Assembly (NCBI GenBank): GCA_036517695.1
Contig: DATDVC010000049.1
Span: forward strand, 1 to 27,951
DNA length: 27,951 nt
DNA from: DATDVC01 sp036517695
GTDB taxonomy: Bacteria > Patescibacteriota > Minisyncoccia > Phycocordibacterales > WO2-35-19
Reading direction: 5' to 3'
Positions 1 to 6,331 of this stretch are shown here, piece after piece. How positions within the stretch are numbered: position 1 is the stretch's first letter; each line of letters begins with the position of its first letter. Made by a program: the position numbers and the translations under genes. The notes beneath the pieces are model-generated. The model was not told the origin of the DNA. It saw only the letters and a list, made by a program, of their open reading frames with translations, and did not search any database.

Positions 1-7
1 AAGAGCC

Positions 8-38
8 GCGCTCGGGGGACAATAGTCCCACCGAGCGC
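8..38 (-). terminator. Strong hairpin, possible terminator of the 47-502 gene
   Basis: Arms 8-20 and 25-38 pair over 13 bp (GCGCTCGG + GGGAC against GTCCC + CCGAGCGC) with a 4-nt AATA loop and one bulged A at 30. It starts 9 nt beyond the stop of the minus-strand gene. On that strand the visible downstream bases are GGCTCTT, so the usual T-run is not seen before the window ends. Terminator is inferred from position and stem strength. Confidence 0.45.
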
Positions 39-46
39 ATTCGTGA

Positions 47-502
47 CTAGAGAGAATGCAGTTCAACCTTCTCGGCTCCATCCCAAGCAGATTCAATCTG
101 TTTTCGGATCAATCTCTTCTGCTTGGCAGGGTTTTCCCTTACAAGCTCTCTCATGAGGAGGTAGCGCCCAAGTCGGATACGTTTGATCACTTCAGCTGAA
201 ATTGCATACTCGTGCCCTTTCACAACTCGGTACATATCTGGCAAAAAGAACATTTTCTGTTCAGGTTCACGATTAGCATCCGGTGGATAGACAACCCTGA
301 AGACTCCTATGTGTACTGCACGGGTAGCATCCCCTTCTTCCCGCCACAGGAGCCATCGCGGCTCATCGTGGTACCAAGTCTCATATTCCACGCCTACGCT
401 CTCAGCGAAAGCTTGCACTTCGATAGAGAGTCGGTTGGCAACCCCATCAGGTGGATCGAGTGGCCCCTCAAAGACTTCTTTTCCAATCATTTCTCTTGGC
501 AT
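47..502 (-). CDS. Hypothetical protein, 151 aa, family not recognised
   Basis: I do not recognise this protein. It is soluble-looking: no signal peptide, no membrane segment and no cysteine cluster. The N-terminal half is acidic and rich in aromatic residues (a WYHDEPRWLLWREE stretch near residues 43-56). The C-terminal third (about 103-140) is basic and probably helical. The ATG at 502 is preceded on the minus strand by AAAGG 11 nt away, a poor Shine-Dalgarno, and by a perfect TATAAT at 566-571. The gene stands alone, reads away from the helicase at 845, and is followed by a strong hairpin at 8-38. A coding sequence is supported by the length, the balanced composition and the flanking promoter and hairpin. 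Frames on the other strand in this stretch are shorter and less protein-like. Confidence 0.6.
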   Translation of the reverse strand: MPREMIGKEVFEGPLDPPDGVANRLSIEVQAFAESVGVEYETWYHDEPRWLLWREEGDATRAVHIGVFRVVYPPDANREPEQKMFFLPDMYRVVKGHEYAISAEVIKRIRLGRYLLMRELVRENPAKQKRLIRKQIESAWDGAEKVELHSL

Positions 503-565
503 TTAATTATCTGCCTTTCTAAAAATTTCTATGGAACAGCCTAGCAAACCATGCTAAATTTTCAA

Positions 566-593
566 ATTATAATACACAAAACTAGACCACAAA
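566..593 (-). promoter_or_regulatory. Promoter candidate for the 47-502 gene
   Basis: Read on the minus strand, TATAAT lies at 571-566 and a weak -35-like TTTGTG at 593-588, with a 16-nt spacer. The start codon is about 64 nt downstream. The -10 match is perfect and the -35 poor. A TATAAT is also readable on the plus strand at 568-573, so the site could fire both ways. Confidence 0.4.
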
Positions 594-602
594 CCACAAA
601 AT

Positions 603-627
603 ACAATGGCGACCATTGTTTTTTATT
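603..627 (+). terminator. Hairpin with T-run (terminator-like) in the 503-844 gap
   Basis: ACAATGG (603-609), loop CGA and CCATTGT (613-619) form a perfect 7-bp stem leading into TTTTTTATT. It has the form of a short intrinsic terminator, yet no plus-strand gene precedes it. It also overlaps the start of the small ORF 606-722, so it could act on transcripts entering from the TATAAT at 568-573. Confidence 0.4.
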
Positions 628-722
628 GTTTTCAAGCGTCGGTTCGAAGTGATGGTGAGCAACAAAAGCTCCAAGAGCAGAACGAAAGTCGCCTAGCTAC
701 TGAATCCCTCAAACATCCATAA
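606..722 (+). CDS. Possible 38-aa ORF immediately before a terminator
   Basis: ATG at 606 opens a 38-codon frame ending in TAA at 720-722, directly against a strong intrinsic terminator. The peptide starts MATIVFYCFQ and continues with a hydrophilic, Gln/Glu-rich, probably helical stretch (EQQKLQEQNESR) ending in LKHP. No Shine-Dalgarno is visible. A plus-strand TATAAT lies 32 nt upstream of the ATG, and the ATG sits in a hairpin. The placement is that of a small transcription unit, but the sequence resembles nothing I know. It could equally be a small RNA or a gene remnant. The rest of the 503-844 gap holds only promoter and terminator signals. Confidence 0.3.
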   Translation: MATIVFYCFQASVRSDGEQQKLQEQNESRLATESLKHP

Positions 723-759
723 GCCCCGGCACACCAAAGAGATGTGGCTGGGGCTTTTT
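722..759 (+). terminator. Intrinsic terminator
   Basis: AGCCCC-GGC-ACA (722-733) pairs with TGT-GGCT-GGGGCT (743-754) around a short loop, followed by TTTTTC. It is a strong GC-rich stem with a T-run. It follows the stop of the 38-aa ORF and precedes the helicase promoter, so it insulates the helicase gene from upstream transcription. Confidence 0.75.
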
Positions 760-778
760 CTTTATCCCCAAGTTGGGC

Positions 779-806
779 TTGACAGGGTAAGATTGATTTT
801 TATTTA
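779..806 (+). promoter_or_regulatory. Promoter of the RadD-like helicase
   Basis: Perfect -35 TTGACA (779-784), 16-nt spacer, then TATTTA (801-806) as a moderate -10. The predicted start near 813 leaves a leader of about 30 nt carrying GAGAGGA (829-835), a weak Shine-Dalgarno 9 nt before the ATG at 845. An imperfect palindrome CCCAAGTTGGG (767-777) abuts the -35 and could be an operator; that part is speculative. Confidence 0.55.
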
Positions 807-844
807 AATTTATGTTTTCCTTGTAAAAGAGAGGATCATTAACA

Positions 845-2743
845 ATGGAAATAGTCCCACGGGAATATCAGAAAAATGCGGTTAATCTCGCAGTCAAGAC
901 GCTTAAAGAAACCAGTCGGGCTCTCGTAGTCCTTGCTACAGGCCTCGGTAAAACCATCACTTCTGCTCTCATTGCAAAGAAAAGAAAAGCGCGCCAGATA
1001 CTCTTTCTGGCCCATAACAATTTCATTCTTGATAATTCCGTTAGAGAATACCGTAAAGTATTTGGTGATAAACCTGGCTTTGCGACCTACAACGGATTAT
1101 CGAGAGATAGTGTCAAAGATGCAAATATCGTTTTTGCTTCCTTTCAATCAATGGGTATTTATCTCAAAGATTGGAGGCAAGACCACTTTGATCTAATGGT
1201 GGTTGATGAGTCCCATCATAGCCAAGCTCCAACATATCGTCCAGTGGTAGAGTATTTCAAATGCCCGCGAATAGGCATCACAGCTACACCAAATCGGAGT
1301 GATCTCTTGGACATCCGTGAATTATTCGGCCACGAGGTAATAGATGTAACGCTTGAAGAAGCGATCGCAAAAGGTTGGCTTCCTCGCATCGAATATCACT
1401 TAGTGACTGATGACGGCTTTGACGAGAAGGAGCTTCAGAAAATTGCTAAAGAAGTTTTGGTTGATCACCGACGTATTTCCTTAGATGAGCTGAATCGTCG
1501 TGTCTTTGTCAGGGCTCGTGACCAGAAAATCGCAGATATCATCCATGGATACGATGAAAAAACGGTGGTTTTTTGTCGTAACATCCCTCATGCGAACAAC
1601 TTCTGTCAATTCCTGCGTCTAGCCGATACATTCCATTCAAAAAAAGGAAAGTATCAGGCCGATACTTGGAAAAAGAATCGTGCCGTACTTGAGAATTTAC
1701 GCAATGGATTACTTCTACGGGTATTAGCGGTCAATGCCTTTAATGAAGGGGTGGATGTTCCAACACTCGGCTTGCTCGTGTTCTTGCGAGTAACAGATAC
1801 AGAAAATGTATTCCATCAACAACTAGGTCGTGGCTGCAGACCCGGAAAAGATAAGATTATCGTTCTCGATTTCGTTGGAAATGTTGAGCGAGTAATGATG
1901 TTGAGAAAGATGGTAGAAACCATTAGGGGTCATGGGGGTGGGAGCATAGATCAGAATCCATTAAATCTTTCCGGAAAAGGATTTGAGTTTACCTTCTCGG
2001 ATCAATTAGTAGATTTGATGAAAATCGCAAGACGGATTACTTCAGACTTCTACCCAACGTGGCAGGAAGCAAGTGAAGCCACGATTAGATTGGGAATTAA
2101 AGACGGTAAAGAGTATCGTGAACATCGAATCTATCTGAAAGATCCTCGTTTACCCAGTCAACCATGGAGTTTCTATTCTGATTTTCCTGGAAACCACATA
2201 TTTTTTGGAAAAATCGGAAAGTACCCAACTTGGCAAGAGGCCAGAAAAGCAGTCATTAGATTGGGGATCAAAAACTCTAGTGACCACAAGAAAAGATACG
2301 GCAAAGATGGAAGACTTCCCGCGAGCCCATCACAACTTTACCAAGATTTTCCTGGGTGGAGGAAATTTTGCGGACTGGTGGAGATATACCCCACGTGGCA
2401 AGAGGCAGGAATAGCTGCCAAAAATCTCGGTATTAAATCCTCCTCTGAATATTTAGGTGCTGGGAAAAGATACAAGGAAGATCCTCGTTTACCCAGTCAA
2501 CCACGGAATTTCTATTCTGATTTTCCTGGGTGGACCATTTTCCTTGGAGGAGAACCTAGACGACAATATAGAACTTGGCAGATGGCCAGTAAAGTTGCCC
2601 GAGCATTAAAGTTTAAAACGAGTACCGAATACAAAAAACGGTATAAGGAGGATCCTTTGTTGCCGTCCTCACCCCACACCACATACAAGGATTTTCCTGG
2701 GTGGGTTGTATTTCTCGGAAAGAGGACTCGGAAGAGTTTTTGA
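845..2743 (+). CDS. RadD/SSL2-like superfamily 2 helicase with four C-terminal integrase-type repeats
   Basis: A 632-aa ATP-dependent DNA/RNA helicase of superfamily 2. Residues 1-395 carry the helicase core: Q-motif region REYQ (6-9), Walker A TGLGKT (32-37), DEAH-like box DESH (121-124), TATP motif (146-149), motif V region FNEGVDVP (299-306) and motif VI QLGRGCRPGK (326-335) followed by VLDFVGN. The QLGRG...LDFxGN signature is that of the RadD/YejH and SSL2-type group, which act in DNA repair. From residue 403 to the end there are four tandem units of about 56 aa with the pattern YPTWQEA...LGIK...Y...DPRLPS.P...Y.DFPGW..FLG. This pattern matches what I remember of the phage-integrase repeat unit, probably a DNA-binding module. 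The gene has its own promoter and terminator. Its cellular role is unknown; defence, phage-related or repair functions all fit. Confidence 0.85.
   Translation: MEIVPREYQKNAVNLAVKTLKETSRALVVLATGLGKTITSALIAKKRKARQILFLAHNNFILDNSVREYRKVFGDKPGFATYNGLSRDSVKDANIVFASFQSMGIYLKDWRQDHFDLMVVDESHHSQAPTYRPVVEYFKCPRIGITATPNRSDLLDIRELFGHEVIDVTLEEAIAKGWLPRIEYHLVTDDGFDEKELQKIAKEVLVDHRRISLDELNRRVFVRARDQKIADIIHGYDEKTVVFCRNIPHANNFCQFLRLADTFHSKKGKYQADTWKKNRAVLENLRNGLLLRVLAVNAFNEGVDVPTLGLLVFLRVTDTENVFHQQLGRGCRPGKDKIIVLDFVGNVERVMMLRKMVETIRGHGGGSIDQNPLNLSGKGFEFTFSDQLVDLMKIARRITSDFYPTWQEASEATIRLGIKDGKEYREHRIYLKDPRLPSQPWSFYSDFPGNHIFFGKIGKYPTWQEARKAVIRLGIKNSSDHKKRYGKDGRLPASPSQLYQDFPGWRKFCGLVEIYPTWQEAGIAAKNLGIKSSSEYLGAGKRYKEDPRLPSQPRNFYSDFPGWTIFLGGEPRRQYRTWQMASKVARALKFKTSTEYKKRYKEDPLLPSSPHTTYKDFPGWVVFLGKRTRKSF
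2051..2727 (+). repeat. Four tandem protein-coding repeats (integrase-repeat-like)
   Basis: Units begin at the codons for YPTW or YRTW at 2051, 2222, 2387 and 2567. Each encodes TWQEA or TWQMA, then an LGIK-type segment, a basic Y..R/K run, D-P-x-LPS-x-P and a Y-x-DFPG(W/N) end. Units 1 and 3 share nearly identical DNA around the PRLPSQP...FYSDFPG part (2144-2189 and 2483-2531), which points to recent internal duplication or gene conversion. Units 2 and 4 are more diverged. Confidence 0.85.
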
Positions 2744-2772
2744 TGTTCTTTCCAGCTTGTTACGACGAAACC

Positions 2773-2805
2773 AGAGGGTAGGTTGCGAGACCTACCCTCT
2801 TTTTT
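2773..2805 (+). terminator. Intrinsic terminator of the helicase gene
   Basis: AGAGGGTAGG (2773-2782), an 8-nt loop and CCTACCCTCT (2791-2800) form a perfect 10-bp stem followed by TTTTT. It lies 30 nt after the stop codon. The convincing form and position make this one of the clearest terminators in the window. Confidence 0.9.
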
Positions 2806-2866
2806 ATAAAATTGGAATTCGCCAAATTCAAAATTCTTTATCCCCAATACCTACTTGACAGGCGGG

Positions 2867-2894
2867 TTGACAGGATTTTGAGTATGTGTATACT
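2867..2894 (+). promoter_or_regulatory. rpoBC promoter
   Basis: Perfect -35 TTGACA (2867-2872), 16-nt spacer and -10 TATACT (2889-2894, one mismatch). Transcription should begin near 2901, giving an untranslated leader of about 190 nt before rpoB. A second TTGACA at 2855-2860 has no good -10 at the right distance. The rest of the 2744-3090 gap holds the helicase terminator, this promoter and the leader; I see no gene there. Confidence 0.75.
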
Positions 2895-3032
2895 TATGTT
2901 TACTATTGAGCGGATGAGTTGCGGATGTCAATACGAGGCTGTTTATATCCAAAAATAGTCTTAATTTAGAAGAAATTCTTCTCGTTTGACTTATAAAAAA
3001 ATAAATAGTTGAAAACGAAGGGAACATAAAAT

Positions 3033-3058
3033 CCTCAATCGGTTGAGGTGTATTTTTA
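3033..3058 (+). promoter_or_regulatory. Terminator-like hairpin in the rpoB leader
   Basis: CCTCAA (3033-3038), loop TCGG and TTGAGG (3043-3048) form a perfect 6-bp stem, followed by TGTATTTTTATTTT. It lies 42 nt before the rpoB start, inside the predicted transcript. It could be a weak attenuator or a start-site structure. An earlier AT-rich inverted repeat, AGAAGAA/TTCTTCT (about 2967-2982), is also in the leader. A regulatory role is inference. Confidence 0.4.
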
Positions 3059-3090
3059 TTTTGAATAATTAAATTAATAGAAAAATCATC

Positions 3091-6000
3091 ATGACAAAAA
3101 CCGCGACAAAAGAGACAGGGATAATGCCAAAAAAGTATTTCAGCAAGTTTAAGAAGCCATTGGCACAGATACCAAACTTGGTAAAAGACCAGGTGGAGTC
3201 TTTCAAGTGGCTCATCGAAAAGGGGATAAAGGAAGTGATGGATGAATTTGCCGAAATAAACGACTTTTCCGGCAAGAAATTTAAGTTCGAATTTTTGGGC
3301 TTTAGTCTCGACAAGCCGAAATACGACGAATACTACGCAAAAGAAAAACAACTTTCCTACGAAGCCACACTCAAGGCAAAAGTGCGCCTGACAAACAAGA
3401 CAATGGGGGTTGAGAAGGAGCAAGAGCTCTTCATGACCGAATTCCCCATGATGACAAACCACGGCACCTTCATCATAAGCGGGGTTGAGAGAGTCATCGT
3501 GCCCCAGCTTGCCCGTTCTTTCGGAGCATTTTTCACTCGCATGGAAGCCAAAGGCAGGCCAGTATTTGGAGCAAAAATCATCCCTTCACGCGGAGCATGG
3601 ATTGAGATAGAAACCGACTATGACAAAAGCATTTACGTCCGCATAGACAGAAAAAGAAAATTCCCGGTAACCTCGCTACTTCGAGCATTTGGAGCGGAAA
3701 CGGACACTGACATATTTGATCTGTTTAAAGACAATAAGGAGGCCAGAGAATATATAGAAAAATCATTGGCAAAAGATCACGCCAAAACTTCCGGCGACGC
3801 CTATGTTGAAATTTACAGAAGACTCCGAGATGGAGACCTTGCCACAGCGGAAAATGCAAAAGAGTTCTTCAAAAGTCTTTTTGAATCGGAGAGATACGAT
3901 TTGCACAAAGTCGGGAGATTTAGGTTTAACTCCCGTTTCGGATTACCGACATCAGGTAAAGAAGGGGAGCGCAAGATTCTCAATCTAAACGACATAAAGC
4001 TTGTAGTAAATCAGATCATAAACCTAAACACCGACCCGAACGCGGCTGAAGACGACATAGACCACTTGGGGTCAAGACGGGTGCGATACGTTGGCGAAAT
4101 GATGCAACAGAAATTCCGCATGGGCATGGCTCAAATAAAAAGAAATATGCAGAACAGGATGTCGACTGTCGACGCGGACGTAACTCTGCCGATACAGTTT
4201 GTGGTGCCAAAACCTTTGCAAGCGCGCATCAAAGAATTTTTCACAACCAACCAGCTCTCTCAATTTATGAACCAAGAGAACGCTCTCTCCGAAATCGAGC
4301 ACTTGAGACTTCTCTCCGCCCTAGGGCCGGGAGGACTTTCAAGAAGCAGAGCCGGATTTGAAGTTAGAGACGTTCACCCAAGTCACTACGGACGTCTTTG
4401 TCCGATACACACACCAGAAGGCCCAAACATTGGCCTCATTCTTCACCTTGCTTTATACGCCAGAATAAACGAGTTTGGAATGATAGAGACTCCTTATGTG
4501 AAGGTGGAAAACGGAGTGGTAACCGGAAAAATTGAATATTTAAACGCGCTTGAAGAAGAGGCCTTTGCTATTGCTCACGCGGCAACAGAAAGAGATGAGA
4601 AGGGAAATATCAAAAATGACGTGGTGGAGGCGCGTGTCGGTGGAAAACCAGGCCTTGTCGCTAAAAAAGAGGTTCATTATATGGATGTTGCCACAAACCA
4701 AGCTTTCTCTATCGCGACTTCGATGATCCCTTTCCTAAACCACGACGATGCAAACCGAGCACTCATGGGTTCGAACATGCAGAAACAAGCGACACCTTGC
4801 GTAGAGCCAGAAGCCCCTCTTGTGGCAACCGGCATAGAAGAGCAGGCGATGAGGGATACGGGGAGACTGGTAATCTCTGAAACTGACGGCGTCGTTTCCA
4901 AAGTTGATGGATTTGAAATCGAAATAACCGATAGCAAGCGCAACAAAACTTCTTACAAGCTTGTTAATTTTGCAAAAACAAATTCGGCTACCTGCTTCCA
5001 CCAGAGACCGATAGTAAACATGGGGGATAACGTAAAGAAAGGCGATATATTGGCTGACACCCTTACTTCAGTGCAGGGAGAGATGGCTTTGGGGCAAAAT
5101 ATCTTGATCGCATTCCTTTCCTGGTCTGGCTCCAATTATGAAGACGCGATCATTCTCTCCGAAAAACTAATAAAGGAAAATAAATTTACAACCATACATA
5201 TAGATGAAGTTGTGGTAAACGTGCGGGACACGAAGCTCGGGCCTGAAGTAACGACCTGCGACATACCAAACGTGGGCGAGTCCAAACTTAAAAACTTGGC
5301 TGAAGACGGCATCATACGAATAGGCGCCGAAGTGGCTCCGGGAGATATTTTGGTAGGAAAGATAACTCCCAAAGGCGAGACTCAACTCACTCCGGAAGAA
5401 AGACTTCTTAGATCGCTTTTCGGCGAGAAAGCCAGAGACATAAAAGACACCTCAAAGAGAGTGGAGGGAGGAAAGCGCGGAAGAATCATAAACATACAAG
5501 TATTCTCCAGAGAAAAGGGAGACAAGCTTGAGAGCGGTATCATCAAGCGAATACACATAGAAATCGCCCAAATAAGAAACGTTTCAGTTGGAGACAAGTT
5601 GGCCGGAAGACACGGCAACAAGGGGGTAATCTCGAAAATACTGCCGATTGAAGACATGCCTTACATGGCAGACGGCACGCCAGTAGACATGGTGCTTACT
5701 CCACTTGGGGTGCCATCTCGAATGAACCTGGGCCAAATACTCGAATTGCACTTGGGGCTTGCGGCAAAAACACTCGGCTACCAAGCAGTCGTGCCTCCAT
5801 TTGTGGGAGCAAGCGATAAAGAAATAAAAGAGGAGCTCGTCAAGGCCGGCTGGAACGAAAACGGAAAAGTCCAACTCTATGACGGGAGAACAGGCGAAGC
5901 ATTCAAACAGGAAACGGCCGTCGGCTATATGTACATGCTCAAACTCGATCACATGGTCGAAGACAAGATACACATGAGATCAATCGGTCCATACTCGCTT

Positions 6001-6321
6001 ATTACCCAACAGCCCCTCGGAGGAAAAGCTCAAGGTGGCGGGCAGAGATTTGGAGAAATGGAAGTATGGGCGCTTTTGGGCCACGGAGTAGCTTACACTT
6101 TGCGTGAAATGCTCACGGTCAAATCTGACGACATCATAGGAAGAAGCGCGGCATTTGACGCCATAGTAAAGGGAGAGAGGATCCGGAGCGAAAATTTGCC
6201 TGCGGCTTTCAACGTTTTGATCAGCAACTTGAGAGGCCTGTCCCTGGATGTCGAGTTATTGAAAAAGAATGGCGGTTCTCAACAAGGACATACCGATACA
6301 ACTAACAATTATTCAAAATAA
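3091..6321 (+). CDS. rpoB: DNA-directed RNA polymerase subunit beta
   Basis: The beta subunit of RNA polymerase, forming one half of the catalytic cleft with RpoC. At 1076 aa it is shorter than the E. coli protein (1342 aa), as is usual for CPR bacteria. Recognisable blocks are the fork and rifampicin region (Q388-L411, including ALGPGGLSRSRAGFEVRDVHP just after), CPIHTPEGPNIGL, and the C-terminal GDKLAGRHGNKGV and GGKAQGGGQRFGEMEVWALL stretches. In the drug pocket the positions equivalent to E. coli D516 and R529 are N394 and L407. ATG 3091 gives the full frame; the ATG at 3124 (MPKKYFSKFKKPL) is an equally credible start, preceded by a weak AGGGA. The gene follows a strong promoter and a 190-nt leader, and rpoC begins 10 nt after its stop. 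Confidence 0.97.
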   Translation: MTKTATKETGIMPKKYFSKFKKPLAQIPNLVKDQVESFKWLIEKGIKEVMDEFAEINDFSGKKFKFEFLGFSLDKPKYDEYYAKEKQLSYEATLKAKVRLTNKTMGVEKEQELFMTEFPMMTNHGTFIISGVERVIVPQLARSFGAFFTRMEAKGRPVFGAKIIPSRGAWIEIETDYDKSIYVRIDRKRKFPVTSLLRAFGAETDTDIFDLFKDNKEAREYIEKSLAKDHAKTSGDAYVEIYRRLRDGDLATAENAKEFFKSLFESERYDLHKVGRFRFNSRFGLPTSGKEGERKILNLNDIKLVVNQIINLNTDPNAAEDDIDHLGSRRVRYVGEMMQQKFRMGMAQIKRNMQNRMSTVDADVTLPIQFVVPKPLQARIKEFFTTNQLSQFMNQENALSEIEHLRLLSALGPGGLSRSRAGFEVRDVHPSHYGRLCPIHTPEGPNIGLILHLALYARINEFGMIETPYVKVENGVVTGKIEYLNALEEEAFAIAHAATERDEKGNIKNDVVEARVGGKPGLVAKKEVHYMDVATNQAFSIATSMIPFLNHDDANRALMGSNMQKQATPCVEPEAPLVATGIEEQAMRDTGRLVISETDGVVSKVDGFEIEITDSKRNKTSYKLVNFAKTNSATCFHQRPIVNMGDNVKKGDILADTLTSVQGEMALGQNILIAFLSWSGSNYEDAIILSEKLIKENKFTTIHIDEVVVNVRDTKLGPEVTTCDIPNVGESKLKNLAEDGIIRIGAEVAPGDILVGKITPKGETQLTPEERLLRSLFGEKARDIKDTSKRVEGGKRGRIINIQVFSREKGDKLESGIIKRIHIEIAQIRNVSVGDKLAGRHGNKGVISKILPIEDMPYMADGTPVDMVLTPLGVPSRMNLGQILELHLGLAAKTLGYQAVVPPFVGASDKEIKEELVKAGWNENGKVQLYDGRTGEAFKQETAVGYMYMLKLDHMVEDKIHMRSIGPYSLITQQPLGGKAQGGGQRFGEMEVWALLGHGVAYTLREMLTVKSDDIIGRSAAFDAIVKGERIRSENLPAAFNVLISNLRGLSLDVELLKKNGGSQQGHTDTTNNYSK

Positions 6322-6331
6322 CCAATAATAC

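Noticed and set aside
632..660. GGTTCGAA resembling a tRNA T-loop
   Set aside because: The flanking bases do not form the T stem, and no acceptor, D or anticodon arm can be drawn.
2051..2727. CRISPR-like array
   Set aside because: The repeats are about 170 nt, diverged, in frame and lack spacers; they encode protein repeats.
2896..2958. Short leader-peptide frame with CGC before rpoB
   Set aside because: Its first ATG is upstream of the predicted transcription start; the internal ATG gives only 14 codons without a ribosome site.
2851..3462. 203-aa frame on the minus strand overlapping the rpoB start
   Set aside because: It lies across the rpoB promoter, leader and coding start; the protein is Phe/Cys-rich and low-complexity, as expected for an antisense shadow.
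5584..5973. 129-aa frame opposite rpoB
   Set aside because: Entirely inside the conserved rpoB coding sequence, with no promoter or recognisable domain.
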